DNA of 64,000 bases, taken from contig WTGF01000128.1 of assembly GCA_011525385.1 (NCBI GenBank), positions 1 through 64,000 of the forward strand, in the 5' to 3' direction. How positions within the stretch are numbered: the first letter of the stretch is position 1; every line of letters starts with the position of its first letter. Made by a program: the position numbers and the translations under genes. This document shows positions 8,819 through 17,906 of the stretch, piece by piece. The stretch is from Chloroflexota bacterium (GTDB lineage: Bacteria > Chloroflexota > Anaerolineae > Aggregatilineales > Phototrophicaceae). The notes under the pieces were generated by a model. The model was not told where the DNA came from. It ran no database searches and saw only the letters and a list, made by a program, of their open reading frames with translations.

Positions 8819-10515
8819 CATCGTTGAGAACCAATCTCCTGCTGATCGTCGGTGGACTGGCCGGCATTCTGGTCACGCTGTTCATCACCAACACCATGTT
8901 CGACGGCTCGATGGAAAAGATGACCGGCACGCCGACCTGGCAGAATATCCTGCTGGTCAATGTGCTGGTCGGCGCTTGCATTTTGCTCTTTGTCGTGGAA
9001 CTGCGCAGGCAGGCCATTCGCGTCTTGCTCACGGTTATTGTGGCGCTCATATTGGGATTCATCGTCACATTCGTCTTTAACCTCGACGCGGCTGATCGCT
9101 TCGCCAGTGGCGAGTTCCGCGCAGAGGTGGTTTCTGATGCCGAGCCGGCCGAAAATGACGATGTCGACTTGGAATACAACAAGCGCCGGGGCGGGCATTT
9201 CAATAAACCAAACGTGGTCGCGCCCGTCAGCGAGATCGCCTGGACATTTGCCGGTAGCGAAGGGGACGTCGTCTCGCTGCTTGCCTATGCCAAAAATCGC
9301 CGCTCCGAGGTCGATGTGCTGGTCGAATTGCGCGATGACTCCGGCGCTGTTCTGGCATCCGCCACTTCCGCCACTATGACACAGGTGGACGAAACCTTTG
9401 ACGACCTTGTCAGCAGGAAAGACGCTGTCATCGAAGGCTACGAGTTACCAGGCGATGGCGTCTACACGCTTTATTCACGACCCGAGGAGATCGGTACGGG
9501 CACGGTGCTCTCCGAAGCGATGATCCAGTCTCAACTGGCGTTTGAGGCTTTGCTGCTGGGTCCGATCGAGCGCGTCAATCGCTGGGGCGTCTGGATACAG
9601 GACGCCATCACGCTGATCTTGCTGGGTCTGTCATTCGCGATCGTCTTTCGCGCGCAGCAGTTCAGCCTGGGCGCGGAAGGGCAGCTCTATTTCGGCGCTC
9701 TGGTATCCGGCATTATCGCGCTCAACTCGCCGCATATTCCGGGCATCCTCTTGATTCCTTTCATCATCCTGGCATCGGGCACGGCGGGCTTCATATACGG
9801 ACTGATACCCGGCGCGCTGAAAGCCTATCTCGGCGCCAATGAACTGGTCTCGACGCTGATGCTCAACGTGATCGCCACGCGCTTCTTCGAGATGGTGCTC
9901 AACTTTCAACTCAAGCCGCCTGACGCAGGTTATGTCGCATCAAGTAAATTCACCGAAAACGCGATATTGCCAGTCATTGTGGAAAAGACACAGGTCACCA
10001 TCGGCGTCTTCGTGGTGGTCATCGTCATTTTCATCTCCTGGCTCTTGATCCGGCGTACGCCGCTGGGTTACGAAATTCGCATCATCGGCTCCAACCTCAA
10101 GTTCGCCGATTACGGGGGCGTCAACTCGCGGCGAACGATCATGCTGGTGATGGCCATCAGCGGTATCGTTGCCGGTTTGGCGGGCATGCATCTGGCGACC
10201 GGCATCCATCGCCAGTTGATCTTGAACATATCGTTCGCGCTGGCCTTTGAAGGGGTGGTGGTCGCCTTGCTGGCGCGCTTGAATGTACTGGTGGTGCCCT
10301 TCACCGGCTTGTTGTACGCTTATTTGCGGGCCGGGGCGCAATTCATGGAGCGCGATGCCAATGTCAGCTTCGAAGTGGTGCGCATGATCCAGGCCATCAT
10401 CATCTTGCTGATCACGGCCGAAGCGCTGGTGACCTTCTTCCAACAACGACAAAAACGCGCCGATATCGACGAAAGCGGACACGCCGTGGCAGCCGTGGAG
10501 GGCAGCGATGTTTGA
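8815..10515 (+). CDS. BMP-type ABC transporter permease (YufP-like) with N-terminal extracytoplasmic insertion
   Basis: FSLGAEGQLYFGAL and ANELVSTLMLNVIA permease motifs; ATGA overlap with the ATPase gene. Confidence 0.88.
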   Translation: MTSLRTNLLLIVGGLAGILVTLFITNTMFDGSMEKMTGTPTWQNILLVNVLVGACILLFVVELRRQAIRVLLTVIVALILGFIVTFVFNLDAADRFASGEFRAEVVSDAEPAENDDVDLEYNKRRGGHFNKPNVVAPVSEIAWTFAGSEGDVVSLLAYAKNRRSEVDVLVELRDDSGAVLASATSATMTQVDETFDDLVSRKDAVIEGYELPGDGVYTLYSRPEEIGTGTVLSEAMIQSQLAFEALLLGPIERVNRWGVWIQDAITLILLGLSFAIVFRAQQFSLGAEGQLYFGALVSGIIALNSPHIPGILLIPFIILASGTAGFIYGLIPGALKAYLGANELVSTLMLNVIATRFFEMVLNFQLKPPDAGYVASSKFTENAILPVIVEKTQVTIGVFVVVIVIFISWLLIRRTPLGYEIRIIGSNLKFADYGGVNSRRTIMLVMAISGIVAGLAGMHLATGIHRQLILNISFALAFEGVVVALLARLNVLVVPFTGLLYAYLRAGAQFMERDANVSFEVVRMIQAIIILLITAEALVTFFQQRQKRADIDESGHAVAAVEGSDV

Positions 10516-11902
10516 GAACGTCATTGACGGCATCTTCAGCGCTATATTTCTCGCCGCTATCCTGCGCGTGACCACGCCGATCCTGCTGCCGTCGCTGGGC
10601 GCGCTCATCTCTGAAAAAGCCGGTGTGCTCAACATCGGTCTGGAAGGCATGATGCTGTCCTCCGCCTTCACCGGCGTGGTGGTAAGCGCTTATTCACAAG
10701 ATTGGTTCGGCGCGGAAGCAGGACTGACGATCGGTCCCTGGTTGGGACTGTTGCTGGGCGTTTGTGTATCGTTGCTTCTGTCCTTTGTGCTGGCGCTCTT
10801 CCACCTGGATCTCAAAGGCGATTTGTTCCTGTCCGGCATCGCGCTGAATATCTTCGGCTCGTCCGCCACTGTCGCCATCATGTTCGAGTTGACCGGTGAC
10901 CGCGGCAATACCAGCACCCTGGCCAGCTTGCAGATGCCCTTCATTCAATTGCCGGAATTCATCAACCAGATTCCCATCATCGGTGAATTCATCTTCGGCG
11001 TCTTTGACAACCAAAGCGTCATGACCTGGGTGGCCTTTATCTCCGTCTTTTTCGTGACATTTTTCCTGTATCGCACGCCCTTTGGCATGCACCTGCGCGC
11101 GGTCGGCGAAAACCCCGAGGCGGCGGCCTCGGTCGGCATCAACGTCAAGCGCATCCGTTATTTCGCATTGCTGATCAGCGGTTTCTTCGCCGGCTTGGGC
11201 GGCATCCACATGAGCATGGGCTACTTGCAGCTCTTCCAGCGCGATATGACGAACAATCGCGGTTTCATCGCTCTGGTCACGCCGTCTCTGGGCGGCGGCA
11301 CTCCCACCGGCACCATGATTGCCTCGTCCATCTTCGGCTTTTTCGACGCGCTGGGCATCCGTATTGGCTCGCTGGAGATCCCGTCGCAGTTGCCGCAGTC
11401 GATTCCCTATTTCGCGACGGTGTTGGCGCTGGTGATTTATGCGCTGCAACGGCGCATTTCACAACGCGTGAGCGAGATGCGCACCGCTTCCGGCGCCGCT
11501 TTCGACGCGGCTTTCTGGCGCTCGATCCAACGTATCAGCATCTTGCACATGCTGTTGATGATGGTGGCGGTTATCGGCGTTGTGACCGGGGTCAGCATCC
11601 TGGCGGCGCCCAACGGCTTCGGCGGCGCTGACGGCGCGGTCCCGATAGGCTTGCTGATCGGCGCCTTGTCCATCGCGCTCTTCGTTATCAGCTTGCCCTT
11701 CGTCCGCGATATCTTCAAGATTCAGCAGCGTTGGAAAGCCAGCGCGGCTGTGACGGTGGTCTCGCTGGGCATTTACCTGACGCTCTTTCTGGCGCTCTTT
11801 TTCGAGCCGATCCTGGCGCTGGTCATCGGCTTGCTTGCAGCCGGCGCGATCTGGCTGATCATCGGCGGGCGCGTGCTGATGCGGGCGGACGCTGCTGACT
11901 AG
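10508..11902 (+). CDS. BMP-type ABC transporter permease (YufQ-like) with C-terminal extension
   Basis: TPILLPSLGALISEKAGVLNIGLEGMMLSSAF signature; overlaps the upstream permease gene. Confidence 0.9.
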   Translation: MFENVIDGIFSAIFLAAILRVTTPILLPSLGALISEKAGVLNIGLEGMMLSSAFTGVVVSAYSQDWFGAEAGLTIGPWLGLLLGVCVSLLLSFVLALFHLDLKGDLFLSGIALNIFGSSATVAIMFELTGDRGNTSTLASLQMPFIQLPEFINQIPIIGEFIFGVFDNQSVMTWVAFISVFFVTFFLYRTPFGMHLRAVGENPEAAASVGINVKRIRYFALLISGFFAGLGGIHMSMGYLQLFQRDMTNNRGFIALVTPSLGGGTPTGTMIASSIFGFFDALGIRIGSLEIPSQLPQSIPYFATVLALVIYALQRRISQRVSEMRTASGAAFDAAFWRSIQRISILHMLLMMVAVIGVVTGVSILAAPNGFGGADGAVPIGLLIGALSIALFVISLPFVRDIFKIQQRWKASAAVTVVSLGIYLTLFLALFFEPILALVIGLLAAGAIWLIIGGRVLMRADAAD

Positions 11903-11953
11903 ATTGCGCAGTCCATGTTATAATGGCGTAAGCGTTGCGAAAGAGAATTTGGC

Positions 11954-12451
11954 ATGGAACAGTTGGACATCAATACCTTGTTGCAAATTGTAACAGTAGC
12001 CATCATCGTGTTGGGCGCGCGATGGCAACTCCCATCCAAAGACGATATCAAGCGCCTCGAAGACCGCTTTGACACACAGGACAAAGATTTTTCCGACCGC
12101 ATAGACAAGCTGGACGCCAAGTTTGAGGCGCGCTTCGCCCAGCAAGACGCCAAGTTTGAGGCGCGCTTCGCCCAGCAAGACGCCAAGATTGAAGAGCGCT
12201 TCGTCCAGCAAGATGCCAAGTTTGAAGAGCGCCTCGCCCAGCAAGATGCCAAGTTTGAAGAGCGCTTCGCCCAGCAAGATGCCAAGTTTGAAAAACTAGA
12301 CGCCAAAATTGATGACCTGCGCCGGGAAGTGAAGGCGGATATCCAACGCCTCGAAGATCGGTTGGAGAGAGCCAACGCATACCATGCCCGCAGCGTCGAA
12401 TTGCTCGACGCTATCCATCGCGAGCTGGCCGATCGCCGCGAGCCACTCTAG
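11954..12451 (+). CDS. Membrane-anchored coiled-coil protein with hendecad repeats
   Basis: N-terminal TM (LLQIVTVAIIVLGARW) then (DAKFEARFAQQ)n. Confidence 0.7.
   Translation: MEQLDINTLLQIVTVAIIVLGARWQLPSKDDIKRLEDRFDTQDKDFSDRIDKLDAKFEARFAQQDAKFEARFAQQDAKIEERFVQQDAKFEERLAQQDAKFEERFAQQDAKFEKLDAKIDDLRREVKADIQRLEDRLERANAYHARSVELLDAIHRELADRREPL
12113..12277 (+). repeat. Five tandem 33-bp repeats encoding 11-aa DAKFEARFAQQ units
   Basis: gacgccaagtttgaggcgcgcttcgcccagcaa repeated with third-position drift. Confidence 0.9.
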
Positions 12452-12459
12452 GCAGAAAT

Positions 12460-12570
12460 ATGAATGGCATCCTCTACGCTGGCGACTGCTTGCAGGTAAT
12501 GAACAATCCGGGCAAGCCTCTGGGTTTGCCGATATATGGCGCCCGGCGCAAAGGCGCGGCGCTGATTTAG
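12460..12570 (+). pseudogene. 36-aa ORF resembling the N-terminus of a DNA methyltransferase (possible remnant)
   Basis: MNGILYAGDCLQVM resembles the motif-I region start of type II methylases but stops after 36 codons. Confidence 0.3.
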
Positions 12571-12683
12571 CTCCTCACCCCTCCCCGATGTCTTGGAGAG
12601 GGAGTTTGATCGCCAAGCAAGCAATTTCAACAGTCGAACTAAGTTTCCCCCCATTGCGATGGCGGGAGTAAGAGGAGTAAGAT

Positions 12684-13691
12684 TTGAGTATGCAAAACAA
12701 AATCCTCGGATGTCTCTACGGCCAAGCCCTGGGCGATGCCTTCGCCATGCCGGCGCAGGTCCACCCGGATGATACTGAGCGCAGCTTCGGCTGGCTCGAT
12801 AGCTGGCAAGACGCGCCCGATGACCATATCGTGCACGCCGGCTTGCCCGCTGGCCGCATCACGGATGATTCCGAGCAAGCGTTCTCTATCGCGGCTGCGG
12901 TGATTGAGGCCGGGGGCGTGACGCTCGACGCGGTCGTCCGCGGATTGGTCAGTTGGTACGATCGCGTTGGCGGCGACGACTCGCCTTATGTCGGTCCCAG
13001 CACGCGCCGCGGCATCAACGCGCTGAAAGCCGGCGGAGATCCGCGTAAGACGGGGACTTGGGGCGATACCAACGGCGCGCCCATGCGCATCGCGCCCATC
13101 GGCTTGCTCAATCCCGGCGACATACTCGCCGCGGTAGCCGATACCGTGATTGTCTGCATGCCCACGCACTACACTCAGCCGGCGGTATCGGGGGCCTCTG
13201 CAGTGGCAGCGGCTGTTGCGGCGGCGATGGTTGAAGGTATTTCGCTGGATATGGTGATTGAGGCGGGCTGGCAAGGCGCGCAACTCGGCAGAGCGAAAGG
13301 GCGCCCGTGGTTCGGTTGCTTGGTGGATTTCAAGATTGATCAGGCACTGGATATCGCCGCGAGCGGTGAGGACGATAGGACGCGCTTGCGGCGGATATTC
13401 GACGAGGTGGGCGCGACCTTAAACGTGCCGGAAACGGTGGGCGCGGCTTTTGGCTTGCTGGCGATGGGGAATGGCGATCCCAAGCGGACGGCGATTCTGG
13501 CCGCTAATCTGAGCGGCGATGCCGATACCATCGGCGCCATCGCCTGCGCCATGGCCGGTACCTACGCCGGCTTTGACGCGATTCCGGCTGAAGATGTCGC
13601 GGTGCTGGAAAAAGACGAAGTCTTCCGCGCCTATAATGTGCGCGGTATCGCCGCCGGGCTGGAAGCGCTCAATCACAGATCAGCCAACTGA
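12684..13691 (+). CDS. ADP-ribosylglycohydrolase family protein
   Basis: GCLYGQALGDAFAMP, RITDDSEQ, SGDADTIGAIACAMAGTYAG; TTG start. Confidence 0.9.
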   Translation: MSMQNKILGCLYGQALGDAFAMPAQVHPDDTERSFGWLDSWQDAPDDHIVHAGLPAGRITDDSEQAFSIAAAVIEAGGVTLDAVVRGLVSWYDRVGGDDSPYVGPSTRRGINALKAGGDPRKTGTWGDTNGAPMRIAPIGLLNPGDILAAVADTVIVCMPTHYTQPAVSGASAVAAAVAAAMVEGISLDMVIEAGWQGAQLGRAKGRPWFGCLVDFKIDQALDIAASGEDDRTRLRRIFDEVGATLNVPETVGAAFGLLAMGNGDPKRTAILAANLSGDADTIGAIACAMAGTYAGFDAIPAEDVAVLEKDEVFRAYNVRGIAAGLEALNHRSAN

Positions 13692-14647
13692 TGACTAAGC
13701 GACTTGTCACAGTTGGCGACCTGGTGGTCGATCTACTGCTGGATGTTCGGCTGCCCATCACGGCCGACGTCCATCAAATGTCGCCGACGCTGCTGCTCGA
13801 ACCCGGCGGCGCTTGCAGCACCATCCTGGCGGCGCGCAATCTGGGTTTGGATGTCGCCGCGCTGGGCGCGGTCGGCGCTGATTTCCAGGGACGGATGCTG
13901 CTCGATATCATGGCGGGAGCCGGCGTCGACACGTCGGCGCTGCTGGCGCCCGCTGGGAGCACCACGACGACTGTGGTCGCCCTCGCGGATCAGGAGGGCG
14001 GCGGGCATGTCTTCCTGGGCAACTACGGCGAAGGGCCCGACATCGCGCTGACAGACGCCGCGCGCGAACAACTGAAGCGCGCGGATGTCGTCTTTGTCCC
14101 GGGTTATTCCTTGGTCGAAGAGCGACTGCGCCCCTTGATCGAGGGCGTTTTGGAGTTTGTCAATGACGGTCCGACGCCGCTATACGTGGATGTGGGACCA
14201 TTCATGGGCCAGTTGGAGCGCGTAAGGGTGGAGCGCGTCCTGGCTTTGACGGATGTCCTGCTGCTGACCGAAGACGAGATTCCCTTTGTCAGCGATGGGG
14301 AAACCGGCATCAAGGCCTGCCGCCGATTGCTCCAACGCTATCCATCCCTTTTGATCGTGTTGAAGTTGGCGGGAATGGGCTGCCGTATTATGGCGCCCGA
14401 AATCGACATACGCTGCCGCGGCTTTCCGGCGGCGGTCATCGATACCATCGGCGCGGGCGATGTCTATGCCGCGGCCTTCATCTGGTCGCGCATCCAGGGT
14501 TATGCGCTGGCGGATTGTGGTACTATAGCCAACGCCATGGGCGCCGCAAGCGTCACAAAAGCGGGCGCCGGCCGCGGGGCGCCGACTCGCCGCGAGGTAC
14601 AGGCTTTGTTGGACAAGCACAAGACAGGATTACAACTCTCATGCTAA
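13691..14647 (+). CDS. PfkB/ribokinase family carbohydrate or nucleoside kinase
   Basis: PGGACSTILAARNLG and C-terminal DTIGAGDVYAAAF. Confidence 0.92.
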   Translation: MTKRLVTVGDLVVDLLLDVRLPITADVHQMSPTLLLEPGGACSTILAARNLGLDVAALGAVGADFQGRMLLDIMAGAGVDTSALLAPAGSTTTTVVALADQEGGGHVFLGNYGEGPDIALTDAAREQLKRADVVFVPGYSLVEERLRPLIEGVLEFVNDGPTPLYVDVGPFMGQLERVRVERVLALTDVLLLTEDEIPFVSDGETGIKACRRLLQRYPSLLIVLKLAGMGCRIMAPEIDIRCRGFPAAVIDTIGAGDVYAAAFIWSRIQGYALADCGTIANAMGAASVTKAGAGRGAPTRREVQALLDKHKTGLQLSC

Positions 14648-15048
14648 AGACCGTAGTTTTTGATACGCCGGGCGGCGATGCCCTGGTTGATATCACAGCG
14701 CATGTGCAGCAGGCGATCGATGAAAGCGGCGTAGATGCCGGACTTTGCGCCATTGTTGTTCCACATACTACCGCCGGTATCACCATCAATTCGGGACTTG
14801 ATCCGGCCACGCCGAACGATATCTTGGCTGATCTCAAGCGGCTGGTGCCGACGCGCGTCGATTTCGAGCATCAGTACGACACGCCGGCCGATGCCGCCGG
14901 GCATATCAAAGCGACTTTGGTCGGGCATAGTGTGACGCTGGTGATCGAGGAGGGCAAATTGCTGCTCGGTCACTCGCAAAGCATCATGTTCTACGAATTC
15001 GATGGACCGCGCAAGCGTCGCGCCCAAGTCAAAATACTGGGAGGATAG
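14641..15048 (+). CDS. yjbQ: YjbQ/UPF0047 family protein
   Basis: VPHTTAGITINSGLDP, HIKATLVGHSVTL, LLLGHSQSIMFYEFDGPRKR. Confidence 0.9.
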   Translation: MLKTVVFDTPGGDALVDITAHVQQAIDESGVDAGLCAIVVPHTTAGITINSGLDPATPNDILADLKRLVPTRVDFEHQYDTPADAAGHIKATLVGHSVTLVIEEGKLLLGHSQSIMFYEFDGPRKRRAQVKILGG

Positions 15049-15050
15049 CC

Positions 15051-15995
15051 ATGCCGCGCAAAATCATTATTGATACCGACCCGGGTGTTGACGACACCAT
15101 GGCGATCTTCTTCGCCTTGTGCTCGCCCGAGCTGGAAGTGATCGGCTTGACCACGATCTTCGGCAATGTGCATACCGAGCTCGCGACCACGAACGCGCTG
15201 CGCTTGCTGGAAATCGCCGGCCGGGCCGATATCCCGGTCGCTCATGGCGCTGATAACGCGCTGACCGGCCCGTTCGAAGGTCCCGTTCCTTTTGTGCATG
15301 GCAGCGACGGCCAAGGCGACGTCTTCCTGCCGGATCCGGCAGGCGCGCCTAGGGACATCAGCGCGGCGCAGTTTATCGTTGAGCAACTGCGCGCGCATCC
15401 CGGCGAGATCACGCTGGCGCCGGTCGGTCCTTTGACCAATATCGCGCTGGCGCTACGCCTGGAGCCGCGCATCACCGAGTGGGTCGACCAGGTGGTGCTG
15501 ATGGGCGGGAACGCGCTGGCGCCGGGCAATGCCAGCCCGGCCGGCGAGGCCAATATCCGCAACGATCCGGAAGCGGCCGATCTGGTATTCGGCGCCGATT
15601 GGCCGGTGACCATGGTGGGCCTGGACGTGACGCACAAGGTGCACATGCGGCCGGAAGACATCGCCGAATACGAGACGCACGGCAATCCCATGTCCGACCA
15701 TATCGTCCGCATCCTGCCGCACTATCGCAACTACTTCGAATCAAACTATCCGGCGCAGGGGATCTTCGTGCACGATTCCAGCGCCATCGCCTACATCCTC
15801 GACCCGTCGCTCTTCGAGACCAAGCGCTGGGCGATCCGCGTCGGTACGCAGGGCTTGGGGCGGGGCAAGACCTGGCCGGCCTTGGGCAAGTACATCTTGC
15901 CGCCCTGGCAAAATCGGCCGCTGGTCAATGTCTGCGTCGGCGTCGATGGCCCGCGCGTGGTGGCGCTGGAAGCCGAGCGCTTGCGGGACGCTTAG
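15051..15995 (+). CDS. Nucleoside hydrolase (inosine-uridine preferring family)
   Basis: MPRKIIIDTDPGVDDTMAI, APVGPLTNIALAL, VVLMGGN. Confidence 0.95.
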   Translation: MPRKIIIDTDPGVDDTMAIFFALCSPELEVIGLTTIFGNVHTELATTNALRLLEIAGRADIPVAHGADNALTGPFEGPVPFVHGSDGQGDVFLPDPAGAPRDISAAQFIVEQLRAHPGEITLAPVGPLTNIALALRLEPRITEWVDQVVLMGGNALAPGNASPAGEANIRNDPEAADLVFGADWPVTMVGLDVTHKVHMRPEDIAEYETHGNPMSDHIVRILPHYRNYFESNYPAQGIFVHDSSAIAYILDPSLFETKRWAIRVGTQGLGRGKTWPALGKYILPPWQNRPLVNVCVGVDGPRVVALEAERLRDA

Positions 15996-16045
15996 ACCGA
16001 TGGTCCCGGCGAGTGTATATGATTGACAGTATTTGTCGTGGGATT

Positions 16046-16408
16046 TTAGCTGTCCCGATTCGGCAACGCGCCGGCCAATCCAAGCCCTTCCAGCAGGCCA
16101 ACGACTCGCGATTGCTCGTTTTCAACGGCGCGAAGGCGATCGTCGAGAGCTTTGAAACCGGTGTCCACTTTGCCCTCTAGCCGTCGCAAATCGCCTTGCA
16201 TTTCCGTACGCAATTGCTGCATTTCGCCTAACATGTCCATACGCAACTGCTGCATATCGTCTTGCATATCCGAACGCAATTGCTGCATATCGCCGCGAAA
16301 CTCGTCGCGCATGCTTTTGCTATCGTTGCGCAGCCAACTGAACAAACCGCCTGAAACGGTTATGATGCTTGCGATCGTGAGAATGGTTTGCGCCCATTCC
16401 GTTTCCAT
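16046..16408 (-). CDS. Membrane-anchored coiled-coil protein with hendecad repeats
   Basis: N-terminal TM then DMQQLRSDMQD/DMQQLRMDMLG/EMQQLRTEMQG 11-aa repeats. Confidence 0.7.
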   Translation of the reverse strand: METEWAQTILTIASIITVSGGLFSWLRNDSKSMRDEFRGDMQQLRSDMQDDMQQLRMDMLGEMQQLRTEMQGDLRRLEGKVDTGFKALDDRLRAVENEQSRVVGLLEGLGLAGALPNRDS

Positions 16409-16549
16409 GATGTATCCTCAGTGCCTGTATTCTTGCTTTCACTCTTCTTGGCTAACAACGAGATCCGCCTAGACAACTCACGACTACAGTATACCACACC
16501 CAAGCAAGGTGATTGAAGCGCCTGGGCAGACGCATATTTGCTGTAGCTC

Positions 16550-17713
16550 TCAATCGCGAAAGATCTGCTGCATCACGGCGAACTCATTAAAGAGCATCCA
16601 TTCCGCCGTTATTACGCCGTCGACAATTCTGTGCTGGGAAATGCCCCACATTTTGATCGGCCGTCCGGTCGGCTGCCCATAGACGCCATTGCCGCGGTGC
16701 GAGCCGGCGATGCTCCAGCGCACCGCGGCCAGGTAGCCCTCGTCGTCATTGCCCATCCAGTAGATATCGTCGATTGTCAGCGCCAGATCGGGGAACATCG
16801 CCAAAATCGACAGGACATGTGACTGATAATCGCCGCGCCCACTGAAAGCGCGCCCGGTCGAGCCTCTGAATTGCAGCGAAGGATGGTAGGCGCGCATGAC
16901 CTCATTCAGCATGCGCCGGTTCCAGATGTTGTGGTAGCTGCGGCGAATGAACTCCTCGATATCGAATCCGCCGGCGCTGCTCGGCAGCAGGTAGGCCGGC
17001 TTGCCTTGTCCGGGCAGGCGCTCCCCTTCGCCGGCGACTTCGCTGTCGGCGCCGCTTTCCATCTGGTTGCCGAACTCGCGCGCCAGCTCGCGCAGGTCAA
17101 AACCCAGTTGTCGGATCATGCTGGCGGTATCGTAAATCACCCACTCTTGGAAGATCTCGTTTTCCAAGGAGACACAGTTAGCGATGCACCAAAGCAGCAC
17201 TTTTTTGCCGGTCGGCTGGCCATAGCGCGAGAAGCCGGTGTTGTGCCCGCTGATCACCGTGCGATGCGAGGTATGGAAGCCGCTGACATCGTCCCCGGCC
17301 CAGATGATCTCATCGGCGAAGAGGCGGATATCGGGGAAGGCGTTGATGGTGTGAACTGTGTCGGCGACGATCTTCTCGCTGCCGTATTGCAAGCCATAGT
17401 CATCGTAAACGCGCGAGTTATGCCGATAGGTGTCATAAATATAGCCGATGTCCTTTTCTTCCCAGATCCGGTGGGTGATGCGCACGATATAGTCGATGAT
17501 GTCGACGTAGGTATCTTCAAAGCCGCGCATACTTTGCAGGCGCTCATCCCCCGGATTAAGCAGCAGGTTGTCTGTGCCGCCTTTGGCCGCCAACGAGATT
17601 GAAAAGTCGGGCGGCATGATTATGCGCGCGCTGCTGGCGCTGGCCGCGCCGTCCGACGGACTTGGGCTGCTATTCGCTTTGCGCTTGTTCGCTGGAGTTT
17701 GCTTGTCGGCCAC
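16550..17713 (-). CDS. Tandem SnoaL/NTF2-like fold protein
   Basis: Two related segments (IWEEKDIGYIYDTYRHNSRVYDDYG..., IWNRRMLNEVMRAYHPSLQFRG...), each with FPD(I/L)..DDI.W and YGQPTG(K/R) typical of SnoaL-like polyketide cyclase domains. Confidence 0.75.
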   Translation of the reverse strand: MADKQTPANKRKANSSPSPSDGAASASSARIIMPPDFSISLAAKGGTDNLLLNPGDERLQSMRGFEDTYVDIIDYIVRITHRIWEEKDIGYIYDTYRHNSRVYDDYGLQYGSEKIVADTVHTINAFPDIRLFADEIIWAGDDVSGFHTSHRTVISGHNTGFSRYGQPTGKKVLLWCIANCVSLENEIFQEWVIYDTASMIRQLGFDLRELAREFGNQMESGADSEVAGEGERLPGQGKPAYLLPSSAGGFDIEEFIRRSYHNIWNRRMLNEVMRAYHPSLQFRGSTGRAFSGRGDYQSHVLSILAMFPDLALTIDDIYWMGNDDEGYLAAVRWSIAGSHRGNGVYGQPTGRPIKMWGISQHRIVDGVITAEWMLFNEFAVMQQIFRD

Positions 17714-17771
17714 GGCTCGTCTCTCCTACAAGGCTTGTCCGGTAATGGATCACGCTGACGCGCTTTTTTCA

Positions 17772-17796
17772 CCCCTCTCCCACAAGGGGAGAGGGG
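17772..17796. repeat. CCCCTCTCC-N7-GGAGAGGGG hairpin
   Basis: Inverted repeat between the two SnoaL-like genes; similar CCCCTYCC hairpins at 4689, 32233 and 63164. Confidence 0.65.
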
Positions 17797-17906
17797 GAGC
17801 TAAGCTTGGCGGATTTCGTAATAATATGTTGGTTTTCGCAAGGATCGCCACCATTTTTGTATTGTTTCTGTTATCAATGAGTAAGATGTGCAGTAGCAGC
17901 CAAGCC

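Noticed and set aside
12113-12277. 33-bp repeats considered as a CRISPR array
   Set aside because: Repeats are directly contiguous without spacers and lie in frame in a coding region
12048-12380. Apparent repeat protein GRSALQTWHLA on the minus strand
   Set aside because: Antisense reading of the 33-bp hendecad repeats; sense frame has TM plus coiled coil and an upstream start
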